From Cryphonectria parasitica EP155 (lineage: Eukaryota; Ascomycota; Sordariomycetes; Diaporthales; Cryphonectriaceae): a DNA stretch of 64,000 nucleotides. The notes under the pieces were generated by a model. That model ran no database searches. It was not told the DNA's origin and saw nothing but the letters and a program-made list of their open reading frames with translations. Position 1 is the stretch's first letter. Every line of letters begins with the position of its first letter. Location of the stretch: positions 3,624,068 through 3,688,067 of the forward strand of contig NW_024468910.1 of the NCBI RefSeq assembly GCF_011745365.1, written 5' to 3'. Of this stretch, positions 10,730 through 22,818 are shown in pieces. The translations under genes and the position numbers were made by a program.

Positions 10730-12454
10730 ATGAGTTCCTTAAGATCCGTCTCGAGGACACTTCCTCTCTCCTCCTCCTCTTCCTCAGCCTCCAGGGTTTC
10801 TGCGCTGAATGCATCCGCACACCCGTATGGCAGATCGCCAGCTTTCCGGAGGTTATTATCGGGTCGTTTGGTGTCGCAGAGCAATGAATCATCTATAGCA
10901 TCGCTTTATTTTTACACTACACCTGCGCAGATACCCCTTCTACGCTCTCAATTCCTCCCTTCTGCGATACGGACAACCATCGCGCCTCAGTCTCGTGCTT
11001 TTCACATGACCCCCCCAAGCCGGCAAGATGTGAAGCCCGAAACCAAGCACGAAAACAAAGCGCAAACGGAGTCGGCCAAGGCAGAAGCCGCTGCAGAGCA
11101 GGATCAAACCCAAAAACAGGACGAGCCTCAAGAAGAGTCCAGCAGCGAGAAGAAGGCCGAGGGCGAAGAGGGTGAAAGCGACAAAAAAGAGGAAAAGAAG
11201 GAAGATTTACCACCGCCACCTCCCCACGGTGACAAGACTCCATGGCAGGTGTTCATGGAGACCATGCAGACCGAGTTCAAGGCGTCTAAAGAATGGAACG
11301 ACTCGACAAAGCAATTGGCACAGGGCGCAACCGATTTTGTGGAGAGCGAGTCTGTCCGACGAGCACGCGAGGCATACGAGAAGACCACCGGCGCCATGTC
11401 CTCGACTGCCGGAAAAGTGCTGAAGAACACAGCCGGTGCGGTGGGCAAGGGTGCGGCGTGGACGTGGGACACCTCAGTCGTCAAGGGGGTTCGCAAGGCG
11501 GCGAATGCTACAGGCGAGGTCATCGACAAGACCACCAAGCCGATTCGGGACACCGAGGCCTTCAAGAGTGTGAAAAGCGTCATAGACGACGGGAGCAGCT
11601 CGCGGTATGGCGGTTGGGTGGACAAAGAGGAGCGGAGGAAGCAGAGGGAGCTTCGTGAGCAGCTGGACGGGGGCCGCAAGCCCGAGGTGATCGAGGAGGA
11701 CCCCAAGTATGTTGGACATTCATTACCACTGTTCCTCAGTTGAGCTCAGTCCTAATGTCTAATCTTTGCTGTGCACAGCGCTGGCACCAACATCACCGTC
11801 CACAAGGACGCCCAATGGAAGGAGGCGTGGAAAAACTTCAAGGACTCCAACAAGTTCGTACAGGGCGTCTTCGGCATGAAGGACGTGTACAACGAGTCTG
11901 AAAACCCCCTCATCCTCACCGCCCGCAGCATCACCGACCGTGTGGCTGGGTTCTTCGCCGAGAACGAGACTGCGATGGTTATCAAGAAGTTCCGGTCCAT
12001 GGACCCTGCTTTCCAGGTCGAGCCATTCCTGCGCGAGCTACGCGAGTACATACTACCCGAAGTTCTCGACGCCTACGTGAAGGGCGATGTGGAGACCCTG
12101 AAGCTCTGGCTCTCCGAGGCGCAATACTCTGTCTACGAGGCCCTCACGAAGCAATACCTGCAAGCCGGACTTAAATCGGATGGCCGCATCCTCGACATCA
12201 GACACGTCGATATACTCAAGGCTAGGATGCTGGAACCCGGCGAGATCCCTGTCTTCATCATCACCGCCAGGACACAGGAGGTGCATGTTTACCGCAACGC
12301 GAAGACGAATCAGCTTGCTGCTGGAATGGAGGACAAGGTTCAGTTGGTCACGTACGCCATTGGTATTACAAGGACGCCGGATGATGTCAACAACCCTGAG
12401 ACAAGAGGTTGGCGGTTGATTGAGATGCAGAAGAGCGCACGGGAGTATATTTGA
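10730..12454 (+). CDS. TIM44: Mitochondrial import inner membrane translocase subunit Tim44
   Basis: Exons 10730..11706 and 11779..12454; intron of 72 bp with donor GTATGT and acceptor CACAG. Product 550 aa. The N-terminus is Ser/Arg-rich and lacks acidic residues, as in a presequence. Next comes a highly charged Glu/Lys coiled region (about residues 95-165), then the conserved part beginning TPWQVFMETMQTEFK, and the C-terminal Tim44 fold with FKDSNKFVQGVFGMKDVYNE and the PGEIPVFIITARTQE strand. Tim44 tethers mtHsp70 to the TIM23 channel on the matrix side and drives import. The start at 10730 was chosen over earlier in-frame ATGs because it immediately precedes the presequence. It is head-to-head with uS11m. 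Confidence 0.95.
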
Positions 12455-13686
12455 GTACTTCGTCACCGACACCCTGCTCTCTCTCTCTCTCTCTCAAGAT
12501 GGCTGCAGCGACAAGCTGTCCTCCCTGTTTCCTGCAACATCTGTTCAACCCGGGGCACTAATTATCCGCTTCTTTGCTCTCTCTTTTAACGCCGGTCGCG
12601 CGTTCATGTCTGGGCTATTGTAACCCCGCACGCCACTTTTTGCCGGCGTGTCTAGCCGTCTGAACATATAGAACCTCTGTACAAATATCTTGGGCTGATT
12701 GGGTTTTCGGGGGTTGCAAACTCGGGAAGATTTGAAAGAGTTTCTTCGGGCAAGGAAAAGTGATTTAGGACGGCGTTGGCATCTGAAACACCACTCCAAA
12801 AGGGCATGATGACCACTCATCCCTCCAATGTATATTGATGATGATCAAAGAGCTTGAGCATATTGAATTGCCAGTCTCGAAAGCCCCCTTGGACGGGCCT
12901 GCTCCTCTGATGTGTTTTCTTCCTTTCAGACGCATGATTTTTGTCAAATCGGTGGTGTCTCTGCATTTGATGTACTACGCATCACCACTACTGCGTTACT
13001 GTATGTGCTCTGTTTGACGTATGTTTGGCTTTACTTATATGAGAGCAATTGCTGGAAATCATGGCTTTGGCTTGTTAGTAGCATTATCGCTGTTACGCAG
13101 GCGAAAGCAAAAGGCATCCCATCATGCAAGTCATATGAGATTGAAGAGGACAAGACTCTTTTTAGAATTCCCTCCCTTAATAATATTTATTGTCCCTGGT
13201 CTTTCCCCTGAGCCGCCAGCTTGGTCTGTGATGTTCCACCCTTTCATAATTCCACCTGGTACCATCATTGTGCTCTCTCAACCATTAGTCCCCTTCAGCC
13301 TCTTCCTCGTCATGTCTTCCAGTGGAATATTGGAGACATCATGTCCAAGGCAGGATAGTCTTTCAAGTGTCGAGTGCTCTTGATCTCAACTGAGCGGGCT
13401 GCTCAGAGCAGCCAAACATGTTGCAGGCTGTTTGCATGATCCGCAGTATTGACTGCTGTCCATAGCCTCTCAAGTCCTTAACTACCAGCCCAAGTCGCAG
13501 GCTGTTGTTCTGAGGGAAGTGATCATTGCTGATTTCGGTGAAGTCTGTGGACAGCTCGATGCTCGGGTATAGCTTGTCATCAATCAGAGTGATGATAGCT
13601 GTGGCAGAGGAGGGGAGGGAGGGATTCCGACTGGAACACCCAGACATGATTTGTGAACCAAAAGGTCTTCCATTTCCATATCCTGT
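12455..13686. other. Convergent 3' regions of TIM44 and PYM
   Basis: 1.2 kb between two stop codons that face each other. It has a short TC repeat at 12478-12495. The PYM-proximal third contains an open frame (see 13363-13647) that continues the PYM reading frame. Nothing else recognised. Confidence 0.5.
13363..13647 (-). CDS. Small open frame of 94 codons directly after, and in frame with, PYM
   Basis: From an ATG at 13647 it encodes 94 residues, including TAIITLIDDKLYPSIELS and LRLGLVVKDLRGYG, with a composition that looks protein-like rather than low-complexity. I recognise no family. The frame is the same as that of PYM: after the PYM TGA (13687-13689) there are 107 sense codons before the next stop. 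It may be a short separate gene, a readthrough extension, or a chance open frame in a 3' UTR. Listed with low confidence. Confidence 0.25.
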   Translation of the reverse strand: MSGCSSRNPSLPSSATAIITLIDDKLYPSIELSTDFTEISNDHFPQNNSLRLGLVVKDLRGYGQQSILRIMQTACNMFGCSEQPAQLRSRALDT

Positions 13687-14334
13687 TCAGGCAGGGGCCT
13701 CTTCCTTTTTGTCCTGACCCTTGGCATCCTCCTCGACAGATTCACCCTCACTGTCAAAGCCAAGGGCAGCTAGCTCACGGACGAGCTCATTGATCTTGAT
13801 CACCTTGGCGAACTGCTCAGGGAGCAGAGACTGCCCATCGTCCTTCTTGCTCTTCAGCTCCTTGGCTTGCTTCAGCTTCTTGGTGAGGTTCCTAGCCTTC
13901 TTCTTGCGCTCGACATCAGGATCAACAGCAGCTTCGTCCCCTTCACCAGTCTTGGGTGGCTGAGCATTCTTGTCCTTGCTCTTGCCTTCACCGTCCTCCT
14001 CCTCTTCGCCGCCGGCCTCACCGGCAGCCTTGGCCTTTTTGCGCGCCTCGCGCCGCTTGGCATTCTTGTTCGCAGCCGCTGACGAAGTTGCAAGTGTACC
14101 GTTGGCGGTGGAACCTGACGTGGCGGCTTCAGCGCCGATCACGCCGCCCTTGTAGCGGTTGCGAAAGGTCTCGGCGGTTCGGTTCTTGTAGATCTCGGCG
14201 TCCTCGGGAGGCTTGTAGCCAGGACGGATTTTGATGGCCTTCCGTACGGAGCCGTCCGCGCGGGTCGACTCAGGTATGTGGCGCTCGCCGGTGGAGTTGG
14301 TCACGATGCCAGAGTTGCTTGGTTGGGCGGACAT
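13687..14334 (-). CDS. PYM: PYM / WIBG, Mago-Y14 binding exon-junction-complex disassembly factor
   Basis: Single exon, 215 aa. The N-terminal ~45 residues carry the Mago-binding signature: SGIVTNSTGERHIPESTRADG, then SVRKAIKIRPGYKPPED and a basic FRNRYKGG. The middle is Lys/Glu-rich with a predicted long helix (AKRREARKKAKAAGE) and the C-terminus contains KIKLNEL-like helix residues followed by an acidic tail. PYM removes the exon-junction complex from spliced mRNA by binding the Mago-Y14 pair, in the cytoplasm and on ribosomes. The frame is open upstream to 14544, but the ATG at 14334 fits the conserved N-terminus, which in this family begins within a few residues of the motif. It is head-to-head with QCR9. 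Its stop is followed by a long in-frame open stretch. Confidence 0.9.
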   Translation of the reverse strand: MSAQPSNSGIVTNSTGERHIPESTRADGSVRKAIKIRPGYKPPEDAEIYKNRTAETFRNRYKGGVIGAEAATSGSTANGTLATSSAAANKNAKRREARKKAKAAGEAGGEEEEDGEGKSKDKNAQPPKTGEGDEAAVDPDVERKKKARNLTKKLKQAKELKSKKDDGQSLLPEQFAKVIKINELVRELAALGFDSEGESVEEDAKGQDKKEEAPA

Positions 14335-14878
14335 CTTGACTTCGCACGAGGCAAGAAGACGCGCGGGTAGGGGAAGATTCGAGGCGGATGAGCGATGATC
14401 GGACTCAGATTCCGCAGGGTAGGCCGTTAGGCTTTCAGCAGTATACCAGAGATGGAGGAATTGCTGATGGGAAATTCGAGGTAGCGGCAACAAGATTGAA
14501 TCTTTGAAGGGATGATATGGACAGCAAGACAACAGCACCAGCACTGAGAATTGCGACGAAGCCGTCTGTGAGGACGTTGACCAAAGGTTGTGGTGGGGGT
14601 GCGTGTATGGTTGAATACTGCTGCAGGTCCCTACTTAGTTCAGTATGTACAAGGTACCTCACAGGCGGGTGGGGTGGTCTGGGGAAGCTTTGGCCAATCA
14701 GAAGTGGGCCGTTTCGTGGCTAGGGAATGGCCGGAAAGTCATCGCCAATTTTGAATCCATCTTTTGAAGCCTCCCAGTCCCCAAATCGACGCATCCTCAA
14801 CGACGAATTGCCAACCCAAAGAGCACTTGCTGCCAGACCAACCCCCTCCCCAACCAGAAGCACTGCTGTTTAGACAAA
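14335..14878. promoter_or_regulatory. Divergent promoter region PYM / QCR9
   Basis: 544 bp between two opposite start codons. It contains TACTTAGTTCAGTATGTACAAGGTACC-like sequence near 14630-14660 and a GGTGGG-rich patch. No specific regulatory site was assigned. Confidence 0.5.
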
Positions 14879-15331
14879 ATGGTATGTTACTCGGCACCCA
14901 GGCGCTCCCACTGGACCATCATGAGCTAATCGCGCATCAATCATCAGGCCGGCCAGACCACCATCTACAAGCAAGTCACCCACGCACGACCGATGATGAT
15001 AGACTCGAAATTCTAACCGTTAGCCACAGCGTCCTCTTCCGAAACAACTTCGTCATGCTGGGCGCAGTGTTCGCCACCGCCTTCGGCCTCCAGATGTACG
15101 TCTCCATCCGATGCTACTCATCACGGCTTCTGGGCCCCTTTTTCTGATATGAGGACGGCAGGTCTTTCGATGTTGGCTCGCAGAGCCTGTGGGACAAGAT
15201 GAACCGGGGGGTAAGGGACACATGAATTCCTTGGACATCACGTACGAGTGGCGAAGCTGACTAGGTTACAGCGTCAATGGAAGGACATCAAGTCCAAGTA
15301 CATCGAGGGCGGCGACGAGGACGAGGAGTAA
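14879..15331 (+). CDS. QCR9: Cytochrome bc1 complex subunit 9
   Basis: Five exons: 14879..14881, 14948..14970, 15030..15095, 15162..15210, 15272..15331; product 66 aa, the normal size of this tiny subunit. The spliced protein starts MAGQTTIYN, has a membrane helix (FVMLGAVFATAFGLQMSF) and ends with WDKMNRGRQWKDIKSKY and an acidic tail, all typical of Qcr9. It is a single-pass subunit of mitochondrial complex III near the Rieske protein and cytochrome c1. Oddities: the first coding exon is only the ATG, and the second intron (14971..15029) starts with GCAAGT, a GC-AG intron; both are required to obtain the conserved protein. The other donors are GTATGT, GTACGT and GTAAGG. It lies near Bcs1, a complex III assembly factor. 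Confidence 0.92.
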
Positions 15332-16196
15332 AGCCAGGAGAAGAGGAGGGAACCGGAATAGATGCTGCAGTTCTTTGGAATTAAAGGAGCAAACCGGGAC
15401 AGACTTGGCAATGGTGTACTTCTACGGCTTTAGAGGTCTGCATAGATGGAATCGCAAAATTGATGAATATGACAACAAGCTAGAGGCCCACATTCAACGC
15501 TGCTCTGGGCCAATTACTGCACACTAGGAGTTTTCTCAGGATGGATATGTGAAGATGAATGTCTCAAGAAAACAGTTGGGTGCGGATCGAGACAGTGAAG
15601 GGTTCAAAGCAAGAGAAGAGGAGCCGCTCAACAAGCTGCGGAGCGCACGGCTGCTAGTCGATGCTGCTGGGTGGACCGTATAGACGCCCATGTCCCATCC
15701 TACCGCAGAGCCCAACCATCAACTTTCCCTGAGACAGACATCAACAACAAAGAAAACACGTCACAGCTTAATTCCCTGCGACCCAAGCTCAAGCTTGTGT
15801 CTTACTTCTATCCTTCTCCCTTTTTCCCTTCCTCCGCTATTGTTGAGGCTTATTACGCCCGTAACTCTCCATGTAGGTGCAGCTTCAGCGGTCGTCTTAT
15901 TCTCCAGTTGCCACTTTAGAACCCCCCCCCCGGGTCCACCCCACTGTGATGCACTACGTACCCTGCGATTTAGAGGGGTCCCTATCGAGAACATAAACAA
16001 ACTGACCTTCCCAACCAGCTCAACAACCCATTTATCGAAGCCATACCCTCCACTTTCCCAACGACACCAGAAAAACATCCATCCATAGAGTTTGCGGTTA
16101 CAAAACTATACAACCTCCCGATTATCCGTTCCCCGCACGCTATTGTGTTGCATCGAACCTCCCTCTCCCAATCAAGAATGACCTGAATACGCAACG
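15332..16196. other. Intergenic between QCR9 and UBR1
   Basis: 865 bp holding the QCR9 3' UTR and the UBR1 promoter and leader. It has a run of nine or more C at about 15929-15937. Pyrimidine-rich near 15810-16150, as in fungal promoters. No gene seen. Confidence 0.5.
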
Positions 16197-19100
16197 ATGG
16201 AGAGACCAATCTCGATGTCGACGCAGGAGCAGCAGCTCTGTCAGTTTCTGATGGAGCTGCCAGCTCTCAAACAATATCGATACAACGGGGAAGCTGCGGA
16301 TTTACTCCTAGAGAACCTTTTTCGGCTCATGACCTGTGGCAACGACGACTACTTGCGACTCTTCTTCCCAAACGGCAACATACTCGTCGACGGCAGGCTT
16401 CAGAAGCTCAGGGACGCCCAAGGCGCTGTCGAGGGGTCTGAGTACACGGAGGCCGCTCGCGGAAAGGCATGCGGACACATATTCAAGGCGGGCGAGGCAT
16501 CATATGGCTGCAAGACGTGCGGCGTCGACGACACTTGCTGCCTCTGCGCCAAGTGCTTCGATGCGACCGACCACACTGGACACATGGTGCGGATCAGTGT
16601 TTCGCCCGGCAATAGCGGATGTTGTGACTGTGGCGACCATGAGGCATGGCGTACGCCCATGTTCTGTACGATACATTCCATGTGGGAGCATGCACAGCCT
16701 AAGGGCAAAGAGAGGGAAGCAGCGCCGCTGCCAGACGACTTGCTCTTCAGCATTAGGATGGTCATCGGTCGGGTGATTGACTATTTGTGTGATGTGATAT
16801 CTTGTTCGCCCGAGCAGCTGCGTCAGACAAAGACCAAAGACTCGATCAGGCACGACGAGAGGACATCTAGATTGCAGTCGACGTACTATGGCGGAGATGT
16901 GGAACCGGCGAGCGAATACGCCGTCATATTATGGAACGACGAGAAGCACACCGTTGACGATGTCAGAGACCAGGTGGCAAGGGCATGCGGAACAACGCTC
17001 AGGACTGGTGTGGAAAAGGCCTACGAGACCGACCTCATCGGCCGGAGCATCCTCACATATGGTGACGACATCGACAAGCTCTTGGGCATCGCCACAACGC
17101 TGGAGCATATTCGTGTTACGGTCACGATTCGCTCCTCGCGCGACACCTTCCGCGAACAGATGTGCGGCACCATCATTGAGTGGCTGAAGGATATTTCTGG
17201 CTGTTCCGTGGGCGACGACCATTCTGTGCTGCGGACCATCGTCTGCGAAGAGTTTCTCAAACCATGGAGGATGGGCAGCCTCGCCACTCACAGATCGGTG
17301 GGAAAGAGTGGTATTGATGATGAGGAAACCGAAGCCGCTGAGCGGTCTATGGTTGTGTTCCCTTATGAACAGTTTAGGTTCTTGGGTGCGACCGATATGG
17401 AAGAGGCACGTGTGGTGGTCACACGACATCTTGCTACCCTACCACCTGCGAGCGACGATGACGACAGCGATGGCGACGGCGACGGCGACGCTGAGGGCGA
17501 CAACACACCGACGTCTTCCCGCGACGCTATGGATGAGGACGAGGATGATGAGGAGGACTTGGTGATGTTGGACACAGCTCCTGGAGCCTCTGAAGACGTC
17601 AACATGTCGGATTGGCGCGCCGATGAGGCGCTCGAGGCCGACGAGGCGACAATGGCAGGCTACCCGCCACCGCCACCGCCTCCAGCGCCGGGTGTGTCCC
17701 GCCGAACCACCAGGGAAGGAGACATGACACCTTCTGATTCTGATGTTGCGGAGCCTCTCATACCGTCGACTATTTACGCCAAAAACAGCCTCGAGATTCC
17801 GAAGACGCCAGGAAACACTCGGCGAAACCCAGCACCACCAAAATCTGGTTGGTACTGGCTGCTCGCGCCTGCTGCGTACATGGACACCAGCAACGTCCCG
17901 CCCGCTGAAAATGTCTTCCAGCGAGTCCGCCTAGATTGGATGATTCTCTTTGACTTGAGAATGTGGAAGAAGGTCCGTAACGACTTGCGCTCGCTCTACA
18001 TCTCCACAGTTGTGACGATACCCGAGTTCAAGCGAGTCCTCGGACTGCGCTTTGCTGGACTGTACACCACCTTGGCCCAGCTCTATCTCATTGCAGATCG
18101 GGAGCCAGACCACTCCATCATCAACCTTTCCCTACAGATGCTGACGACCCCCTCCATTACTGCCGAGGTCGTGGAGCGCGGCAACTTTCTCACCAGCTTG
18201 ATAGCCATCCTGTATACCTTTTTGACTACGCGACAAGTTGCACACCCCTGGAATGTGTCTGACACCGCGGTGTTGGCGTTTGATTCCGGGTCTGTTACTA
18301 ACAGACGCATGTACCACTTTTTCGCGGACCTCAAATATCTGTTTTTGTCCCCACATGTGCAAAATCGTCTGCGGACCGATGAGAGGTACATGATGCAATT
18401 CCTCGATCTGGTCAAGCTACATCAGGGGATCTGCCCAAACACTAGGGCCGTGGGAGAGCACGTTGAATACGAAACCGATACGTGGATCAGTGCGTCTCTG
18501 ATCACCAGAGAGATCAACCGACTGTGTCGTCTCTTCAGCAGGGCTTTCGAAAAGGCCGAGCCTGCCCAATTATCTTGGGCCATCCGCCTGGCAGCCAAGG
18601 CAGTCATCATCAATTCGATCGGTGCGGAGCGTGGCCGGTTCAGTCAGGCCGAAATCAAAGATGAAGTTCGCTTCAAGGTCCTTTCTGACTTCGAGTTTGA
18701 CTCCGAGCCGACCAAGTATGAAGTGGTCAAATTTGTTGTCGAAGAACAACCCATCAGTTTTCACCACGCGCTCCACTACACGCTTACATGGCTCATCGAA
18801 TGTGCCAGGTCGATGCCGGTTGAGCAGATGCGAGCACTTCTAAGCTTTAAGACTCAAGACCTGAGAGCGCAGCCTCGTCTGATGGGCAAGCGGATGATGC
18901 CGAGACGCGAGTACGAACCGGAAGATTTCCTGATGGCCGCTGTCGATTACTCTCTGCGGGTGTGTGCATGGCTGTCACAAATGAGATCAAGCATGTGGGT
19001 TCGCAATGGCATGAGCTTGCGCCACCAGTCTGGTACATATCGCGGGATCGCCCAGAGGGAGATGGGCCACCACCGGGACATCTTCCTGCTGCAGACTGCC

Positions 19101-22100
19101 CTCGTGATCTGCAACCCCAGCCGCGTGCTTGCCTCTATCGTCGATCGCTTCGGCATGGACAAGTGGGTAAAAGGCCTTTATGAGCAGAAGTCACTGGGCC
19201 AAGATGATGTTCAGCATATCGAGGTCGCCGAAGACATGCTGCATCTGGTCGTAATATTATTGTCAGACCGCACCTCTCTGTGTCGATTCGATGATGGGCG
19301 GGATAGCCGCGTCAGGTTCATGCGCCGAGACCTCATTCATATGCTGTGCTTCAAGCCCCTTACATTCACCGAGATTGGTGGCAGACTACCTGAGAGGTAT
19401 CAAGAGCAGGAGGAATTCACTCAAGTTCTCGCGGAGGTCACAAACTACAAAGCACCAGAAGGTATCTCGGACGTCGGAACCTTTCAGCTGAAGGAAGAGT
19501 GTGTCGAGGAGATCGATCCATTCACCGCAATTTACACCAAGAACCAGCGCGAAGAATCAGAGAATGCGTGGCGTAAATTCATGGCCAAGAAGACAGGCAA
19601 GCCGGTCGAGGACCTGGTGTACGAGCCGAAGCTGCGGCCGATAGAAGACGGTGTCTTTGCAGGACTGTCCGAGGTTACCAGCACGGGCATGTTCGCCCAG
19701 GTCATATACTACAGCCTGCTGTACGCTCTTCTCAGCCCAAAGTTGACACCAACTGTGCCATCCTCAAGGCTCGAGATCTACCTGCACCTTGTGTTGCACC
19801 TCGTTTTCATCGCCGTCACCGAAGACCAGGGTGCCGAGGGGGACCATTCACGGCCTTCCTTCATACACAATGCCCTCACCAAAACCTCTCTGGGTAGCCT
19901 GATGCCGGATGCCCCTGCAGCGAGAACAATTGTTTCTCTCCTGGACCTCATGTCGACCAAGCAGGAGCTCAAGGCCTGCCATACCAGGATTGGGGTCATC
20001 CTGCGACGGATGCGTCAGAAGCGACCACAGGATTTTGAGGCAGCCTATGTGCGTCTTGGCGTGCCTGTCGACAGAATCAGCACTGCCTCGCCAGCCGTCA
20101 ATGTGAATGCGGAAGAGGAGCGCGAACGCAAGAAAAAGGCTGCCCTGGACCGTCAGGCCAAAGTGATGGCTCAGTTCCAGCAGCAGCAGAAGAACTTCAT
20201 GGCCCAGCAGCAGGATATCGACTGGGGCGATGTGGATGACCTAGAGGATGAACTCCCAGAGCCTGTGGAAGAGAAAAACTTCTGGAAATATCCATCGGGA
20301 ACGTGCATTCTGTGCCAGGAGGACACGGATGATCGTCGGCTGTACGGGACATTCGCTTTTCTCAGAGAGAGCGCAATTATGCGGCAGACAGATCTTTCCA
20401 ACCCCGATTTTGTGCGAGAAGTAACCAAGGTCCCCAAAAACCTTGACAGATCCGCCGAGGATATCCGACCGTTTGGCGTGAGCCATGAAAACCGCATTCA
20501 GGTGGAGAAGGTCAACCAGAAGGGCGAGATCTTCACGACCGAGCGCCAGGTCATCGGCAAGGGCTTTCCTTCCGCAGCTGTGCGAAGAGGACCACTTTCC
20601 ACCGGATGTGGTCACATGATGCACTACAGCTGTTTTGAGGTGTATTTCGACGCGACCCAGCAGAGACATAGGCAGCAGATTGCACGGCATCATCCTGAGA
20701 ACCCCACGCGCCTAGAGTTTGTCTGTCCACTCTGCAAGGCCCTCGGCAACGTGTTCTTGCCTATCATCTGGAAGGGCCAGGAGGAGTCCTATCCCGGTGC
20801 GCTCCAAACATCTACCGACGTCCAGGTCTCCTCGGAATCTTTCGCCATGTTCCTCAAGGAGAATCTGTCGTCGGGACCCGCATTCCCGTCTACGCAGTCT
20901 CCGACACAGTCCGTCAATATGTTTTCCCACTACACGAAAGGCTCTCTGCTGCCCAGACTGGCCGACGTATCTTCGCACCTCGTGCTTGATGCATGGGAGT
21001 CGGGTACGCAGCAGACGCCTGTAGGCGTGCCATTCGGAGAACCCTTTCGCAGCGACGCCCCTGACCCCAGCGGCATGGCCGAAACCAACACTCCCATGAC
21101 CGAACTTGTGCGGGTATACCGTCGTCTTCGAGATACAATCAAGATCAACGCTCTCGCCTTGCCGCCAAACCCACTTATCAACTATGACAAAGCTAGGAAC
21201 CCCGCGGATCTGAGCAACATTGACGTCTTGGCTGCCGCCGTCGGCTATTCCATCTCATCTGTCGAGATCCAGCACAGAGGCCTGGATGCTGAGTACGGCT
21301 CCTTGTTACTAGAGAGAATCTCCGAGTCGACTCTCACCCACCTTCGTACCTTCACGGAGACAGTCACGTCGTACATTGCCATTGGTGGGCAGAAATTCGG
21401 TGGTATGAACAGGGTCGTCACCGAGTTCCAAGCCATGACCACCAAACAGCACATGCAGCTGTTCGTACATGACACTGGAGGTACCCCTCTGGACGACAAG
21501 TACCTGCAGCTGACGCCGGTGCTTGCGTCGGACCCTTTTATCTTGCTCTGTGAGAGTATCTTCGGCGTTGCCGCAGCTCATGGGTTTGAGGTTTCGTATC
21601 TCCTCCGTGTCTACTACCTCGCTGAGATCGTCAAGGTAGTCCAGCGCATCTGCAAGGTCAAGCGAGGCCCGGAGTGGATGGCTTGCGAGAACATTGAAGA
21701 CAGGAATCTCGTCAACTTTGCCGAATTCTGCAAGACCATCTACAAGATGAACCTTGACTTCACATGCAGCGATGATGCTGGCAGCGACGCCGTGACGCCC
21801 GAGGCGCCTGCGTCGAGTGGCTTCGACCAAGATTGCTTCACGTCCATCGCAGACTACTACGCCTTCACCAAGAAGTATGCCCAGTGCTTCCTTCGCAAGT
21901 GCGTCATTCTCCTCTACGTCAAGTACGGCGTCGACTTCAACAGCCATATCTCCCCCCAACCAGAGCAAGACGAGCTTGTTCGCCTCACCGAGGCTCTCCG
22001 CCTGCCCGATTTCGACAGCATGTGTGCAGCCCTCACCCCTCTCGGCATCCACGTCGGCTGGCCTAGTGCGCTCTGCGACCAGCTCGTGCGCGGTTGGATC

Positions 22101-22818
22101 CAACATGACAATGCCTGGTGGAGCAGCCCGTACTCGACCAAGCCAAGCCCCATGGCCCAGGAATACCAGGCCGCAGAGCAGCTCCTCAGCCACCCGGGCA
22201 TCTTCGAGCTCATCGGTCTACCAATGAACTACGATACGCTGATAGAGGAATGTACGAAGCGGCGGTGTCCCAGAAGCGGCAAAGACGTCTCAGACCCGAT
22301 GATCTGCCTGCTCTGTGGTGAAGTGTTCTGCGGGCAGAGTGTTTGTTGCTCTGCTCTGGACCCGGTGGCGGTGAGGCGTCGTGGGTCTGCCAACAGAATT
22401 GGTGGTGCGCAGCAGCACATGCGGAAGTAAGTGAAGCAGATATAACCCAGATATCCCCAGAAGAAGAAAAGGAGAAGGGAAGGAAGAAACTACTTGTGTG
22501 ACGAGAAAAAGAAATGGAAAGCTGACAGTCATGTGCCTAACAAAAAACAGATGCCAAGGCAGCGTCGGCATCTTTATCAGCATCCGCAAATGCGCGGCCT
22601 TCTATCTGCACCGTAACTCCGGATCCTTCAGCCACGCCCCCTACATCGACGCGTACGGCGAGACGGACATGGGCCTTCGGCACTATCGACAGCTCTTCCT
22701 GTCCCAGAAACGTTACGACTCACTGCTCCGCACTGTATGGCTCACTGGCGGCATTCCCTCCTTCATCTCGCGCAGACTCGAGTCGGACATTAATACTGGC
22801 GGCTGGGAGACCATATGA
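16197..22818 (+). CDS. UBR1: E3 ubiquitin ligase Ubr1 (N-recognin)
   Basis: Exons 16197..22426 and 22551..22818 (124-bp intron, donor GTAAGT, acceptor ACAG); 2165 aa. Domains: UBR box with its Cys/His cluster (about residues 90-160, ACGHIFKAGE... to CDCGDHEAW), a ClpS-like N-domain (about 240-325, YAVILWNDEKHTVDDV), an acidic linker (about 420-460), a long helical region, a Gln-rich helix, a RING-H2 finger (about 1370-1515, CILCQED... GCGHMMHYSCFEVYF... FVCPLCKALGN), and the C-terminal autoinhibitory UBLC domain ending GETDMGLRHYRQLFL and GGWETI. Ubr1 binds proteins with destabilising N-terminal residues and ubiquitylates them with Rad6. The ATG at 16197 is the first in frame. The stop is TGA followed by CTA, and the same frame stays open for 154 more codons. 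Confidence 0.96.

Noticed and set aside
21309..22193. 294-codon minus-strand open frame opposite UBR1
   Set aside because: Mirror of the GC-rich UBR1 coding sequence; no domain, and the plus frame is clearly the conserved gene.
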